Positions 7,568 through 15,276 of a stretch of 64,000 nt of DNA are shown piece after piece. Position 1 is the first letter of the stretch. Every line of letters begins with the position of its first letter. Origin of the DNA: Streptomyces sp. SID12488 (GTDB lineage Bacteria; Actinomycetota; Actinomycetes; Streptomycetales; Streptomycetaceae); NCBI RefSeq assembly GCF_010548275.1, contig NZ_JAAGLT010000016.1, positions 1-64,000 on the forward strand, in the 5' to 3' direction. The notes below the pieces were generated by a model, which was given only the letters and a program-made list of their open reading frames with translations, ran no database searches and was not told the DNA's origin. A program made the position numbers and the translations under genes.

Positions 7568-9676
7568 ATGGCGCCACAGCACGACACCGGAGCGGGCCCG
7601 GAAGCGGAACTACCCGAGTACGCCGGTCACTACCGTCTGGAGTCGTGTCTGGGGTCCGGCGGCATGGGAGTCGTGCATCGCGCCCGGAGCGGCTCGGGGA
7701 TGACGCTCGCGGTGAAGGTCGTACATGCCGAGTTCTCCAAGGACCCTGAGTTCAGGGGGCGTTTCCGACAGGAGGTCGCTGCGGCGCGGCGGGTCAGCGG
7801 CGCCTTCACCGCGCCGGTCGTCGACGCCGATCCGGAGGCCGAACGGCCTTGGATGGCAACGCTGTTCATTCCCGGGCCGACGCTCTCCGAAGAGGTGAAG
7901 CGGAACGGCCCCATGGCTCCTGCCCAGTTGCGCCGGATCATGGCCGGACTGGCCGAGGCGCTGCGCGACATCCACCGGGTCGGCGTCGTGCACCGGGACC
8001 TCAAGCCGAGCAATGTGCTGCTCGCCGAGGACGGGCCGAAGGTCATCGACTTCGGTATTTCCCGGCCAAAGGACAGCGAACTGCGCACCGAGACCGGGAA
8101 GTTGATCGGGACGCCTCCCTTCATGGCGCCCGAGCAGTTCCGGCGGCCCCGGGAGGTCGGGCCCGCCGCCGATGTCTTCGCGCTCGGGTCCGTGATGGTG
8201 CACGCGGCCACGGGGCGCGGGCCGTTCGACTCGGACAGCCCGTATGTCGTGGCCTACCAGGTCGTCCATGACGAGCCCGATCTGACCGGCGTACCGGAGA
8301 ACCTCGCTCCGCTCATCGTGCGGTGCCTCGCCAAGGAACCCGAGGACCGGCCCACACCGGACGAGTTGATGCGGGAGCTGCGGTCGGTCGCGGCCTCGTA
8401 CGACACGCAGGCGTTCATACCGGAGCAGCGGTCGGGTGGTACACCGCCGTCCGAGCCGCGTGCCGACGTGCCCGAGAAGCGGCGCGGGACAGGCTTCCGC
8501 AAGCGGCCTGCGGTGCTGGCGGCCGGGGCGGTCGGTCTGATCGTGATCGGTGCCTTCGTCTCGATCCGGTTGACCGGTGGGGACCGTCCGACGTCCCCCG
8601 GCGCGAGCCCCACGACCGCGGGCACGGCCACGACCACCGGGTTCGTCCCATGGACGGCGAAGCCGGTCTCCGAAGGCGCGGGCGCCCCCCAGTGTTCCTA
8701 CGGCGCCGGAGAGTTGTTCTGCGCGCAGCCCGGCGAGATCTACGCGCTCTCCCCCTCCGACGGCACCGTGCTGTGGCGTCGCTCCGTCGCGAAGGCGCTC
8801 AGAAGCGAACCGCCCGTTGTCTCGGGTGGACTTGTGCAGATCACCACGGACGAGGAGCAGCGGGTGGAGGCGCTCGATCCCACGTCGGGAAAGACCCGCT
8901 GGCAGTGGGACCTGCCCGCGCACGAGGGCATGGGCTACGCCGGCGGCATGCTCCTGCTCTCCCACTCCGACGGAAGCGTCACCGGTGTGGACAGCGCGTC
9001 GGGCGCCATCACGTGGAACCATCGGGTGCCGGGCCAGAAGTCCCCGTCCATCGCCTCGTTCGCCGGGGATCCGCTGATGTACGCGACGACGAGGTCCGAC
9101 GACGCGTCGAGCACGCGGGTCTCCGCGATCGATCCGGCCACCGGTGACGTGCGCTGGACGGCCACGCTGGAGGGAGGGCTCCAGCCCGTCGGTTCCAGCG
9201 GCGGGTCCGTCGTCTTCCTCTCCCTCGACAACGTCTACGGCGCCACGGAGGCGGTGGTCCGGTACACCCCGCGCACCAAGGAGTCACGCCGTGTGGCGCT
9301 GCCCGTCGCACGTGACGGCGTCCACGCCGGCGTCCACGGGAACCGCGTCTACCTCCTGGCCACGGGTGGTTCGCTGGAGGCGTTCGATCTGGGGACGCGC
9401 AGGCAGCTGTGGCGGCTCGAGACGTCCGTGCCTCGCGGATCGACACCGGTCGCGGACGGAGACCACGTGTACGTCACCGCCCCTGACGGCCGGCTGCTCG
9501 CCGTGTCCGCCGACGGCGGCACGCTGCTCGGCCAGACACCGGCGCGGCTCGGCGCGAACTCGGACCGGGTCACAGCCTCGCTGCCCGACCCTGTCATCGC
9601 CGACAACCACGTCTACGCCACGGCCCCCGACGGCACGGTGTTCGCCGTACCCGCGCACAACCCCTCCACCTGGTGA
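7568..9676 (+). CDS. Membrane Ser/Thr protein kinase with PQQ-type beta-propeller sensor
   Basis: A 702-residue protein. The cytoplasmic kinase domain (about residues 22-285) has the glycine loop GSGGMG, catalytic Lys50, HRDLKPSN at 142-149, DFG at 161-163 and an APE-type motif MAPEQF. All catalytic residues are present, so it should be active. One transmembrane helix lies near 315-335 (VLAAGAVGLIVIGAFVSI). The external part (about 360-702) has at least six repeats of the ALDPTSGKTRWQW type, forming a PQQ/WD-like propeller that probably senses an envelope ligand. It ends 46 bp before the convergent ilvD. Confidence 0.93.
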   Translation: MAPQHDTGAGPEAELPEYAGHYRLESCLGSGGMGVVHRARSGSGMTLAVKVVHAEFSKDPEFRGRFRQEVAAARRVSGAFTAPVVDADPEAERPWMATLFIPGPTLSEEVKRNGPMAPAQLRRIMAGLAEALRDIHRVGVVHRDLKPSNVLLAEDGPKVIDFGISRPKDSELRTETGKLIGTPPFMAPEQFRRPREVGPAADVFALGSVMVHAATGRGPFDSDSPYVVAYQVVHDEPDLTGVPENLAPLIVRCLAKEPEDRPTPDELMRELRSVAASYDTQAFIPEQRSGGTPPSEPRADVPEKRRGTGFRKRPAVLAAGAVGLIVIGAFVSIRLTGGDRPTSPGASPTTAGTATTTGFVPWTAKPVSEGAGAPQCSYGAGELFCAQPGEIYALSPSDGTVLWRRSVAKALRSEPPVVSGGLVQITTDEEQRVEALDPTSGKTRWQWDLPAHEGMGYAGGMLLLSHSDGSVTGVDSASGAITWNHRVPGQKSPSIASFAGDPLMYATTRSDDASSTRVSAIDPATGDVRWTATLEGGLQPVGSSGGSVVFLSLDNVYGATEAVVRYTPRTKESRRVALPVARDGVHAGVHGNRVYLLATGGSLEAFDLGTRRQLWRLETSVPRGSTPVADGDHVYVTAPDGRLLAVSADGGTLLGQTPARLGANSDRVTASLPDPVIADNHVYATAPDGTVFAVPAHNPSTW

Positions 9677-9683
9677 CGCGAAA

Positions 9684-9707
9684 GGGCCGCCCCCGAAGGG
9701 ACGGCCC
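9684..9707. terminator. Bidirectional terminator between kinase gene and ilvD
   Basis: GGGCCG-C-CCC, loop CGAA, GGG-A-CGGCCC forms a 9-bp hairpin with one mismatch. On the minus strand it is followed by CCCTTTCG and on the plus strand by CCGCGAAAA. It sits between two convergent genes. Confidence 0.7.
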
Positions 9708-9722
9708 CCGCGAAAACCGACC

Positions 9723-11576
9723 TCAGCCGAGCTTGCTCACGTCCCGCACCGCGCCCTTGTCGGCGCTCGTCGCCATCGCCGCGTACGCGCGCAGGGCCTG
9801 CGAGACCTTGCGCTCGCGGGAGACGGGGGCGTAGACGCCGTTCAGGGCGTCGCGGCGGGCCGCCAACTCCTCGTCCTGGACCAGCAGTTCGATCGTGCGG
9901 TTCGGGATGTCGATGCGGATGCGGTCGCCGTCCTTGACGAGGGCGATGGTGCCGCCGGCCGCGGCCTCCGGGGAGGCGTGGCCGATCGAGAGGCCCGAGG
10001 TGCCGCCGGAGAAGCGGCCGTCGGTGACCAGGGCGCAGGCCTTGCCGAGGCCGCGGCCCTTCAGGTACGAGGTCGGGTAGAGCATCTCCTGCATACCGGG
10101 GCCGCCCTTGGGACCCTCGTAGCGGATGACGACGACGTCGCCCTCCTTGACCTGCTGGGTGAGGATCTTCTGGACGGCTTCTTCCTGCGACTCGCAGACG
10201 ACCGCGGGGCCCTCGAAGGTCCAGATCGACTCGTCGACGCCGGCCGTCTTCACGACGCAGCCGTCGACTGCGAGGTTGCCCTTGAGGACCGCGAGGCCGC
10301 CGTCCTTCGAGTACGCGTGCTCGGCACTGCGGATGCAGCCGCCGGCGGCGTCCACGTCCAGGGCCTCCCAGCGCTCGGACTGGGAGAAGGCCTCGGCGGA
10401 CCGGACACAGCCGGGGGCCGCGTGCCACAGTTCCAGGGCCTCCGGCGACGGGGAGCCGCCGCGCACGTCCCAGGTCTTCAGCCAGTCCGCGAGGGACGAG
10501 CTGTGAACCGAGTTCACGTCCTCGTTGAGCAGGCCCGCGCGGTGCAGTTCGCCGAGGAGGGCGGGGATGCCGCCGGCCCGGTGCACGTCCTCCATGTAGT
10601 ACGTGCGGTCCTTGGCGACGTTCGGCGCGACCTTCGCCAGACACGGCACCCGGCGCGAGACATCGTTGATGTCGTCCAGGTCGAACGCGACGCCCGCCTC
10701 CTGGGCCGCCGCCAGCAGGTGCAGGATCGTGTTGGTCGAGCCGCCCATCGCGATGTCGAGGGCCATGGCGTTCTGGAAGGCCGCGAAGGTGGCGACGTTG
10801 CGGGGCAGGACCGTCTCGTCGTCCTGCTCGTAGTAGCGGCGGGTGATGTCCATCACCGTGCGGCCCGCGTTCTCGTACAGCGCGCGGCGGGCCGTGTGCG
10901 TGGCCAGGACCGAGCCGTTGCCGGGGAGGGCGAGTCCGATGGCCTCCGCGAGGCAGTTCATCGAGTTGGCCGTGAACATGCCGGAACAGGAACCGCAGGT
11001 CGGACAGGCGTTCTCCTCGATACGGAGGATGTCCTCGTCCGAGATCTTGTCGTTCACGGCGTCGGAGATCGCGTCGACCAGGTCGAGCGTGCGGACCGTG
11101 CCGTCGACCAGCGTGGCCCGGCCGGACTCCATCGGGCCGCCCGAGACGAAGACCGTGGGGATGTTGAGCCGCAGGGCGGCGTTCAGCATGCCCGGGGTGA
11201 TCTTGTCGCAGTTGGAGATGCAGATCAGGGCGTCGGCGCAGTGGGCCTCGACCATGTACTCCACGCTGTCCGCGATCAGGTCTCGGGAGGGGAGGCTGTA
11301 GAGCATGCCTCCGTGGCCCATCGCGATGCCGTCGTCGACGGCGATCGTGTTGAACTCGCGCGGGATGCCTCCGGCGGCGGTGATGGCCGCGCTGACGATG
11401 CGGCCGACCGGCTGGAGGTGGGTGTGGCCGGGCACGAACTCGGTGAAGCTGTTCGCGACCGCGATGATCGGCTTCCGCCCGATGTCGGCACCCGGTACAC
11501 CGGAGGCACGCATAAGGGCGCGGGCGCCCGCCATGTTGCGGCCGTGGGTGACGGTACGGGACCTCAGCTCGGGCAT
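9723..11576 (-). CDS. ilvD: Dihydroxy-acid dehydratase
   Basis: A 617-residue enzyme that dehydrates 2,3-dihydroxy-3-methyl acids to 2-keto acids in valine, isoleucine and leucine synthesis. The iron-sulfur motif CPTCGSCSGMFTANSMN is present, as are the N-terminal RSRTVTHGRNMAGARAL and the C-terminal IDIPNRTIELLV. Length is standard. ATG 11576 has AAGGAGCG 11-18 nt upstream. It stands alone here, away from other ilv genes. Confidence 0.97.
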   Translation of the reverse strand: MPELRSRTVTHGRNMAGARALMRASGVPGADIGRKPIIAVANSFTEFVPGHTHLQPVGRIVSAAITAAGGIPREFNTIAVDDGIAMGHGGMLYSLPSRDLIADSVEYMVEAHCADALICISNCDKITPGMLNAALRLNIPTVFVSGGPMESGRATLVDGTVRTLDLVDAISDAVNDKISDEDILRIEENACPTCGSCSGMFTANSMNCLAEAIGLALPGNGSVLATHTARRALYENAGRTVMDITRRYYEQDDETVLPRNVATFAAFQNAMALDIAMGGSTNTILHLLAAAQEAGVAFDLDDINDVSRRVPCLAKVAPNVAKDRTYYMEDVHRAGGIPALLGELHRAGLLNEDVNSVHSSSLADWLKTWDVRGGSPSPEALELWHAAPGCVRSAEAFSQSERWEALDVDAAGGCIRSAEHAYSKDGGLAVLKGNLAVDGCVVKTAGVDESIWTFEGPAVVCESQEEAVQKILTQQVKEGDVVVIRYEGPKGGPGMQEMLYPTSYLKGRGLGKACALVTDGRFSGGTSGLSIGHASPEAAAGGTIALVKDGDRIRIDIPNRTIELLVQDEELAARRDALNGVYAPVSRERKVSQALRAYAAMATSADKGAVRDVSKLG

Positions 11577-11745
11577 CTTCGCTCGCCTCGCTCCTTCAGA
11601 AAGTTATGACTGAAGTCGAGCGTACGCCGGTTATCCAGTGGGCGGACACGCCGTCCGGAATGCGGGACGGGTGTCTCGGGTTTCGGGTCTTCGGGTTCTC
11701 GGCTGCGGGTCCTGCGTGTGTGTGGGGGGCTGGTCGCGCCCGGGC

Positions 11746-12360
11746 TCAGGGCGCTGTCAGGTGGGACTGGATCACCGGGGCCACCCTCTGGATGATCTGC
11801 TCCGGGTCCGCCGAGGCCAGGGGTTCCACCTTGATGACGTAGCGCAGCATCGCGATGCCCACGAGTTGGGCGGCGGCCAGTTCGGCGCGGAGTTCGGCGT
11901 CCGAGAGGTCCACCTGGCCGGCGATGCGGCGCAGCACCTGGGCGGAGATGATGCGGCGGAAGACCCCGGCCGCGGCCTCGTTGTTCATGGCGGAGCGGAC
12001 GATCGCGAGCAGCGCCTTGCGCGTCGCCGGGGTCTCCCAGATGCCGAAGAAGAAGCGGGCGAGCCGCTCGCCGACGCCGTCGAGCGGGCCCTCGACGATC
12101 GAGCCGGGCGCCTCCAGGACAGGGCCCATGGCGACCGCGATGGACGCCTCGAAGACCTGCTCCTTGGTACCGAAGTAGTGGTGCACCAGCGCCGGGTCCA
12201 CCTCCGCCGCCTTGGCGATGCCGCGTACGGAGGTCTTGTCGTAGCCCCGCTCGGCGAACTCCTCGCGGGCCGCCGCCAGGATGCGGTCGCGGGCCGCGGG
12301 GGCGTCCGCGGAGTCCGTACGGGAAGGGCGTCCCCGGCGGCGCGGGGCAGCGCTGGTCAC
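11746..12360 (-). CDS. TetR-family transcriptional regulator
   Basis: A 204-residue protein. The N-terminal helix-turn-helix (about 22-70) contains ILAAAREEFAERGYDKTSVR and VDPALVHHYFGTKEQVF. The C-terminal ligand domain has the MNNEAAAGVFRRIISAQVL type seen in Streptomyces TetR_C_17-like proteins. Its start overlaps the stop of the sugar isomerase-like gene by 4 nt (ATGA), so the two are co-translated. It may regulate that gene or act elsewhere. Confidence 0.93.
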   Translation of the reverse strand: MTSAAPRRRGRPSRTDSADAPAARDRILAAAREEFAERGYDKTSVRGIAKAAEVDPALVHHYFGTKEQVFEASIAVAMGPVLEAPGSIVEGPLDGVGERLARFFFGIWETPATRKALLAIVRSAMNNEAAAGVFRRIISAQVLRRIAGQVDLSDAELRAELAAAQLVGIAMLRYVIKVEPLASADPEQIIQRVAPVIQSHLTAP

Positions 12361-13196
12361 GGGCGCGGTCCCCCGCGGGGGACGGCTCTGACGGCCGAGG
12401 CCAGGTGGAGGCGGGTGAAGGCGAGCGCCTCGGCGAGGTCGGCCTCACGCTCGACGCCGGACATCGCTCGGCGTGTGTTCACCTCGATGACGACATGGCC
12501 GTCGAAACCGGTGGCCGCGAGCCGTTCGAGCAGCTCGGCGCAGGGCTGCGTACCTCGACCCGGAACCAGGTGCTCGTCCTTGTTGGAGCCGTTGCCGTCG
12601 GCGAGGTGGACGTGCCCGAGGCGGTCGCCCATGAGGCCGACCATCTCCATGGCGTCGCTGCGGGCCGTCGCGGTGTGGCTGAGGTCGATCGTGAAGTGCC
12701 GGTAGTCGTCCTTCGTGACGTCCCAGTCGGGGGCGTACGCGAGCATCTCGCGGTCGCGGTAGCGCCAGGGGTACATGTTCTCGACGCCGAACCGGACGTC
12801 CGTCTCGTCGGCCATGCGCCAGATGCCGGTGACGAAGTCACGCGCGTACTGGCGCTGCCAGCGGAAGGGCGGGTGTACGACGACGGTCGACGCGCCGAGC
12901 TTCTCGGCGGCTGCCTGGGCGCGCTGGAGCTTGGTCCAGGGGTCCGTGGACCAGACGCGCTGGGTGATGAGGAGACAGGGGGCGTGGACGGCGAGGATGG
13001 GGATCCGGTGGTAGTCGCTCAGTCTGCGCAGGGCTTCGATGTCCTGGCTGACCGGGTCTGTCCAGACCATGACCTCGACGCCGTCGTAGCCGAGACGCGC
13101 GGCGATCTCGAAGGCCGTCGCCGTCGACTCCGGGTACACGGAGGCTGTGGACAGCGCGACCTTCGCATCCGGGATGCGTACGACTGGTTCTGCCAC
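12357..13196 (-). CDS. Sugar phosphate isomerase/epimerase family (TIM barrel, AP-endonuclease-2 fold)
   Basis: About 279 residues. Metal-binding positions typical of the xylose isomerase-like TIM barrel are visible: GYDGVEVMVW near residue 38, TVVVHPPFRW, a glutamate in GVENMY, TIDLSHTA, HVHLADGNG and VIEVNTRR. GTG 13196 is chosen because it begins VAEPVVRIPDAKVALST. The reading frame upstream looks non-coding. The reaction is not predictable from motifs, and the coupled TetR gene is its only close partner. Confidence 0.85.
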   Translation of the reverse strand: MAEPVVRIPDAKVALSTASVYPESTATAFEIAARLGYDGVEVMVWTDPVSQDIEALRRLSDYHRIPILAVHAPCLLITQRVWSTDPWTKLQRAQAAAEKLGASTVVVHPPFRWQRQYARDFVTGIWRMADETDVRFGVENMYPWRYRDREMLAYAPDWDVTKDDYRHFTIDLSHTATARSDAMEMVGLMGDRLGHVHLADGNGSNKDEHLVPGRGTQPCAELLERLAATGFDGHVVIEVNTRRAMSGVEREADLAEALAFTRLHLASAVRAVPRGGPRP

Positions 13197-13287
13197 GGGG
13201 ACAGGGTACGGGGTGCGTAAGTTGGCCGGGGGTGGGGTGCCCATTCGCCGTTCTGGTTCGGTGGTTGGGCGGTGCGGGTCCGTGGGT

Positions 13288-13320
13288 GGCTTGTCGCGCA
13301 GTTCCTCGCGCCCCTGGGTG
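13288..13320 (+). repeat. Streptomyces-type intergenic repeat fragment
   Basis: GGCTTGTCGCGCAGTTCCTC followed by GCGCCCCT resembles a short element I know to recur between Streptomyces genes, usually written CGCGCAGTTCCCCGCGCCCC. No second copy is evident in this window, so the assignment rests on memory. Confidence 0.4.
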
Positions 13321-13358
13321 GGTGCCGTCCAGGTTGATCGAGAAGTGGGGGAGTTGGT

Positions 13359-14303
13359 CTACTCCGTGCCCATGTGGGTGCCCATGTGGTCGAGGCGGCG
13401 GAGGATCACGCCCTCTCGGAGGGCCCAGGGGCAGACCTCCAGGGTTTTCACGGCGAAGAGGTCCATCGCCGCCTCGGCCACCAGGGCGCCCGCGACCAGC
13501 TGGTTGGCCCGGCCTTCCGAGACTCCGGGGAGGGCGGCTCGTTCCGCTGTCGTCATGGAGGCGAGTTCGGGGACCAGGGCCTGGAGGGACTCGCGCTTCA
13601 GCTCGCGCTGGACGTAGAGGCCGTCCGTGGAGCGGGCAGCCCCGGCCAGGCGGGCGAGCTGCTTGAACGTCTTCGAGGTGGCGACGACGTGGTCGGGGGC
13701 GCCGAAGCGGCTGAACTCCCCCACCGTACGGGCGATCTGGGCGCGTACATGGCGGCGCAGGGACCTGATGTCGTCGGGGTCGGGCGGGTCGCCGGGGAGC
13801 CAGCCCGCGGTCAGGCGGCCGGCGCCGAGCGGGAGGGAGACGGCGGTGTCGGGCTGCTCGTCGATGCCGTAGGCGATCTCCAGGGAGCCGCCGCCGATGT
13901 CGAGGACGAGGAGCTTGCCGGCCGACCAGCCGAACCAGCGGCGGGCCGCGAGGAAGGTGAGCCGGGCCTCCTCGGAGCCGGACAGGACCTGGAGCTCGAC
14001 GCCCGTTTCGGCCTGCACGCGCGCGAGGACGTCGTCGGCGTTGCTGGCCTCGCGCACGGCGGAGGTGGCGAACGGCAGCAGGTCCACGACGCCCTTGTCC
14101 TCGGCGGCCTGGAGCGCGTCCTGGATCACTGCGACGAGTTTGTCGACCCCTTCGGGGCCGATGGCTCCGGCGTCGTCGAGGAGCTGGGCGAGCCGCAGCT
14201 CGACCTTGTGCGAATGCGCGGGCAGGGGGCGCGCGCCGGGGTGCGCATCCACCACCAGCAGATGCACCGTGTTCGATCCCACGTCGAGGACACCGAGTCT
14301 CAT
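13359..14303 (-). CDS. Exopolyphosphatase / Ppx-GppA family phosphatase
   Basis: A 314-residue member of the actin-like ATPase fold Ppx/GppA family, which hydrolyses polyphosphate and/or pppGpp. Phosphate motif 1 is LGVLDVGSNTVHLLV (3-17), a central motif has SAVREASNADD, and motif 2 is LVLDIGGGSLEI. It is shorter than E. coli Ppx and lacks its C-terminal domains, as usual in actinobacteria. ATG 14303 is preferred to the in-frame start at 14408. It is divergent from the gene at 14387. Confidence 0.92.
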   Translation of the reverse strand: MRLGVLDVGSNTVHLLVVDAHPGARPLPAHSHKVELRLAQLLDDAGAIGPEGVDKLVAVIQDALQAAEDKGVVDLLPFATSAVREASNADDVLARVQAETGVELQVLSGSEEARLTFLAARRWFGWSAGKLLVLDIGGGSLEIAYGIDEQPDTAVSLPLGAGRLTAGWLPGDPPDPDDIRSLRRHVRAQIARTVGEFSRFGAPDHVVATSKTFKQLARLAGAARSTDGLYVQRELKRESLQALVPELASMTTAERAALPGVSEGRANQLVAGALVAEAAMDLFAVKTLEVCPWALREGVILRRLDHMGTHMGTE

Positions 14304-14386
14304 GGACGGAACGCTACTGCCAGCCGCGCCCGCATCCGTCCCCGGAGCGGTGCCGGAAGGGGCTCCGGGCCACTTACCCTGGACGC

Positions 14387-15253
14387 GTGCCCAAGACGAA
14401 AAAGGCAAAGGCCGACAAGTCGGCAGCGTCAGCCCTCCCCGCGAAGTCCGCGAAGGCCGTGAAGTCCCCGAGATCCGCGAAACCTCCGAAGAAGGTGGTG
14501 GTGAGCGACGAGAAGGGGCTCGACTTCGCGCGCGCGTGGGTGGAGTTCCCCGATCCGGCGGACGAGGAGCAGGTCTTCCGCTGTGATCTGACCTGGCTGA
14601 CCTCCCGCTGGAACTGCGTCTTCGGAAGCGGCTGCCAGGGCATCCAGGCCGGCCGCGCGGACGACGGCTGCTGCACGCTGGGTGCCCATTTCTCCGACAA
14701 GGACGACGAGAAGCGCGTCGCCGGACATGTGGCGCGGCTCACGCCCGACATCTGGCAGCACCACGCCATCGGCACCGAGTCCGGCTGGACCTCGGAGGAC
14801 GACGAGGGGTCGCGGCAGACCCGGCCGTACCAGGGGTCCTGCATCTTCCAGAACCGGCCGGGGTTCGCGGGCGGCGCCGGCTGCTCGCTGCACATCCTGG
14901 CGCTGAAGGAGGGCCTCGAACCGCTGGAGACCAAGCCGGACGTGTGCTGGCAGCTTCCGGTGCGGCGGACGTACGACTGGATCGACCGGCCCGACGACAC
15001 GCGCGTGCTCCAGGTGTCGATCGGTGAGTACGACCGGCGCGGCTGGGGTCCGGGCGGCCACGACCTGCACTGGTGGTGCACGTCGGCGACCTCGGCGCAC
15101 GGCGCGGGCGACCCGGTGTACGTCTCGTACCGGCCGGAGCTGGTCGAGCTGATGGGCAAGGCGGGGTACGACCGGCTGGTCGAACTCTGTGAGGAGCGGC
15201 TGGCCTCGCAGCTGCCGCTGCTGGCTCCGCACCCGGCGGACCCCGTTCGCTGA
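14387..15253 (+). CDS. Cysteine-rich conserved protein, function unknown
   Basis: A 288-residue protein starting at GTG 14387, with a Lys/Ala-rich N-terminal tail of about 35 residues (KKAKADKSAASALPAKSAK). The core has clustered cysteines: NCVFGSGCQG, DDGCC, GSCIFQNRPG and GGAGCSLHIL. These could bind metal or an Fe-S cluster. It recalls cysteine-cluster (YkgJ/DUF3109-like) proteins, but I cannot confirm the family. The basic tail could bind nucleic acid or another partner. A -10-like TACCCT lies only 5 nt before the GTG, so the message may be leaderless. Confidence 0.8.
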   Translation: MPKTKKAKADKSAASALPAKSAKAVKSPRSAKPPKKVVVSDEKGLDFARAWVEFPDPADEEQVFRCDLTWLTSRWNCVFGSGCQGIQAGRADDGCCTLGAHFSDKDDEKRVAGHVARLTPDIWQHHAIGTESGWTSEDDEGSRQTRPYQGSCIFQNRPGFAGGAGCSLHILALKEGLEPLETKPDVCWQLPVRRTYDWIDRPDDTRVLQVSIGEYDRRGWGPGGHDLHWWCTSATSAHGAGDPVYVSYRPELVELMGKAGYDRLVELCEERLASQLPLLAPHPADPVR

Positions 15254-15276
15254 TTCCCTTCGCCGACGCGGCGGAC

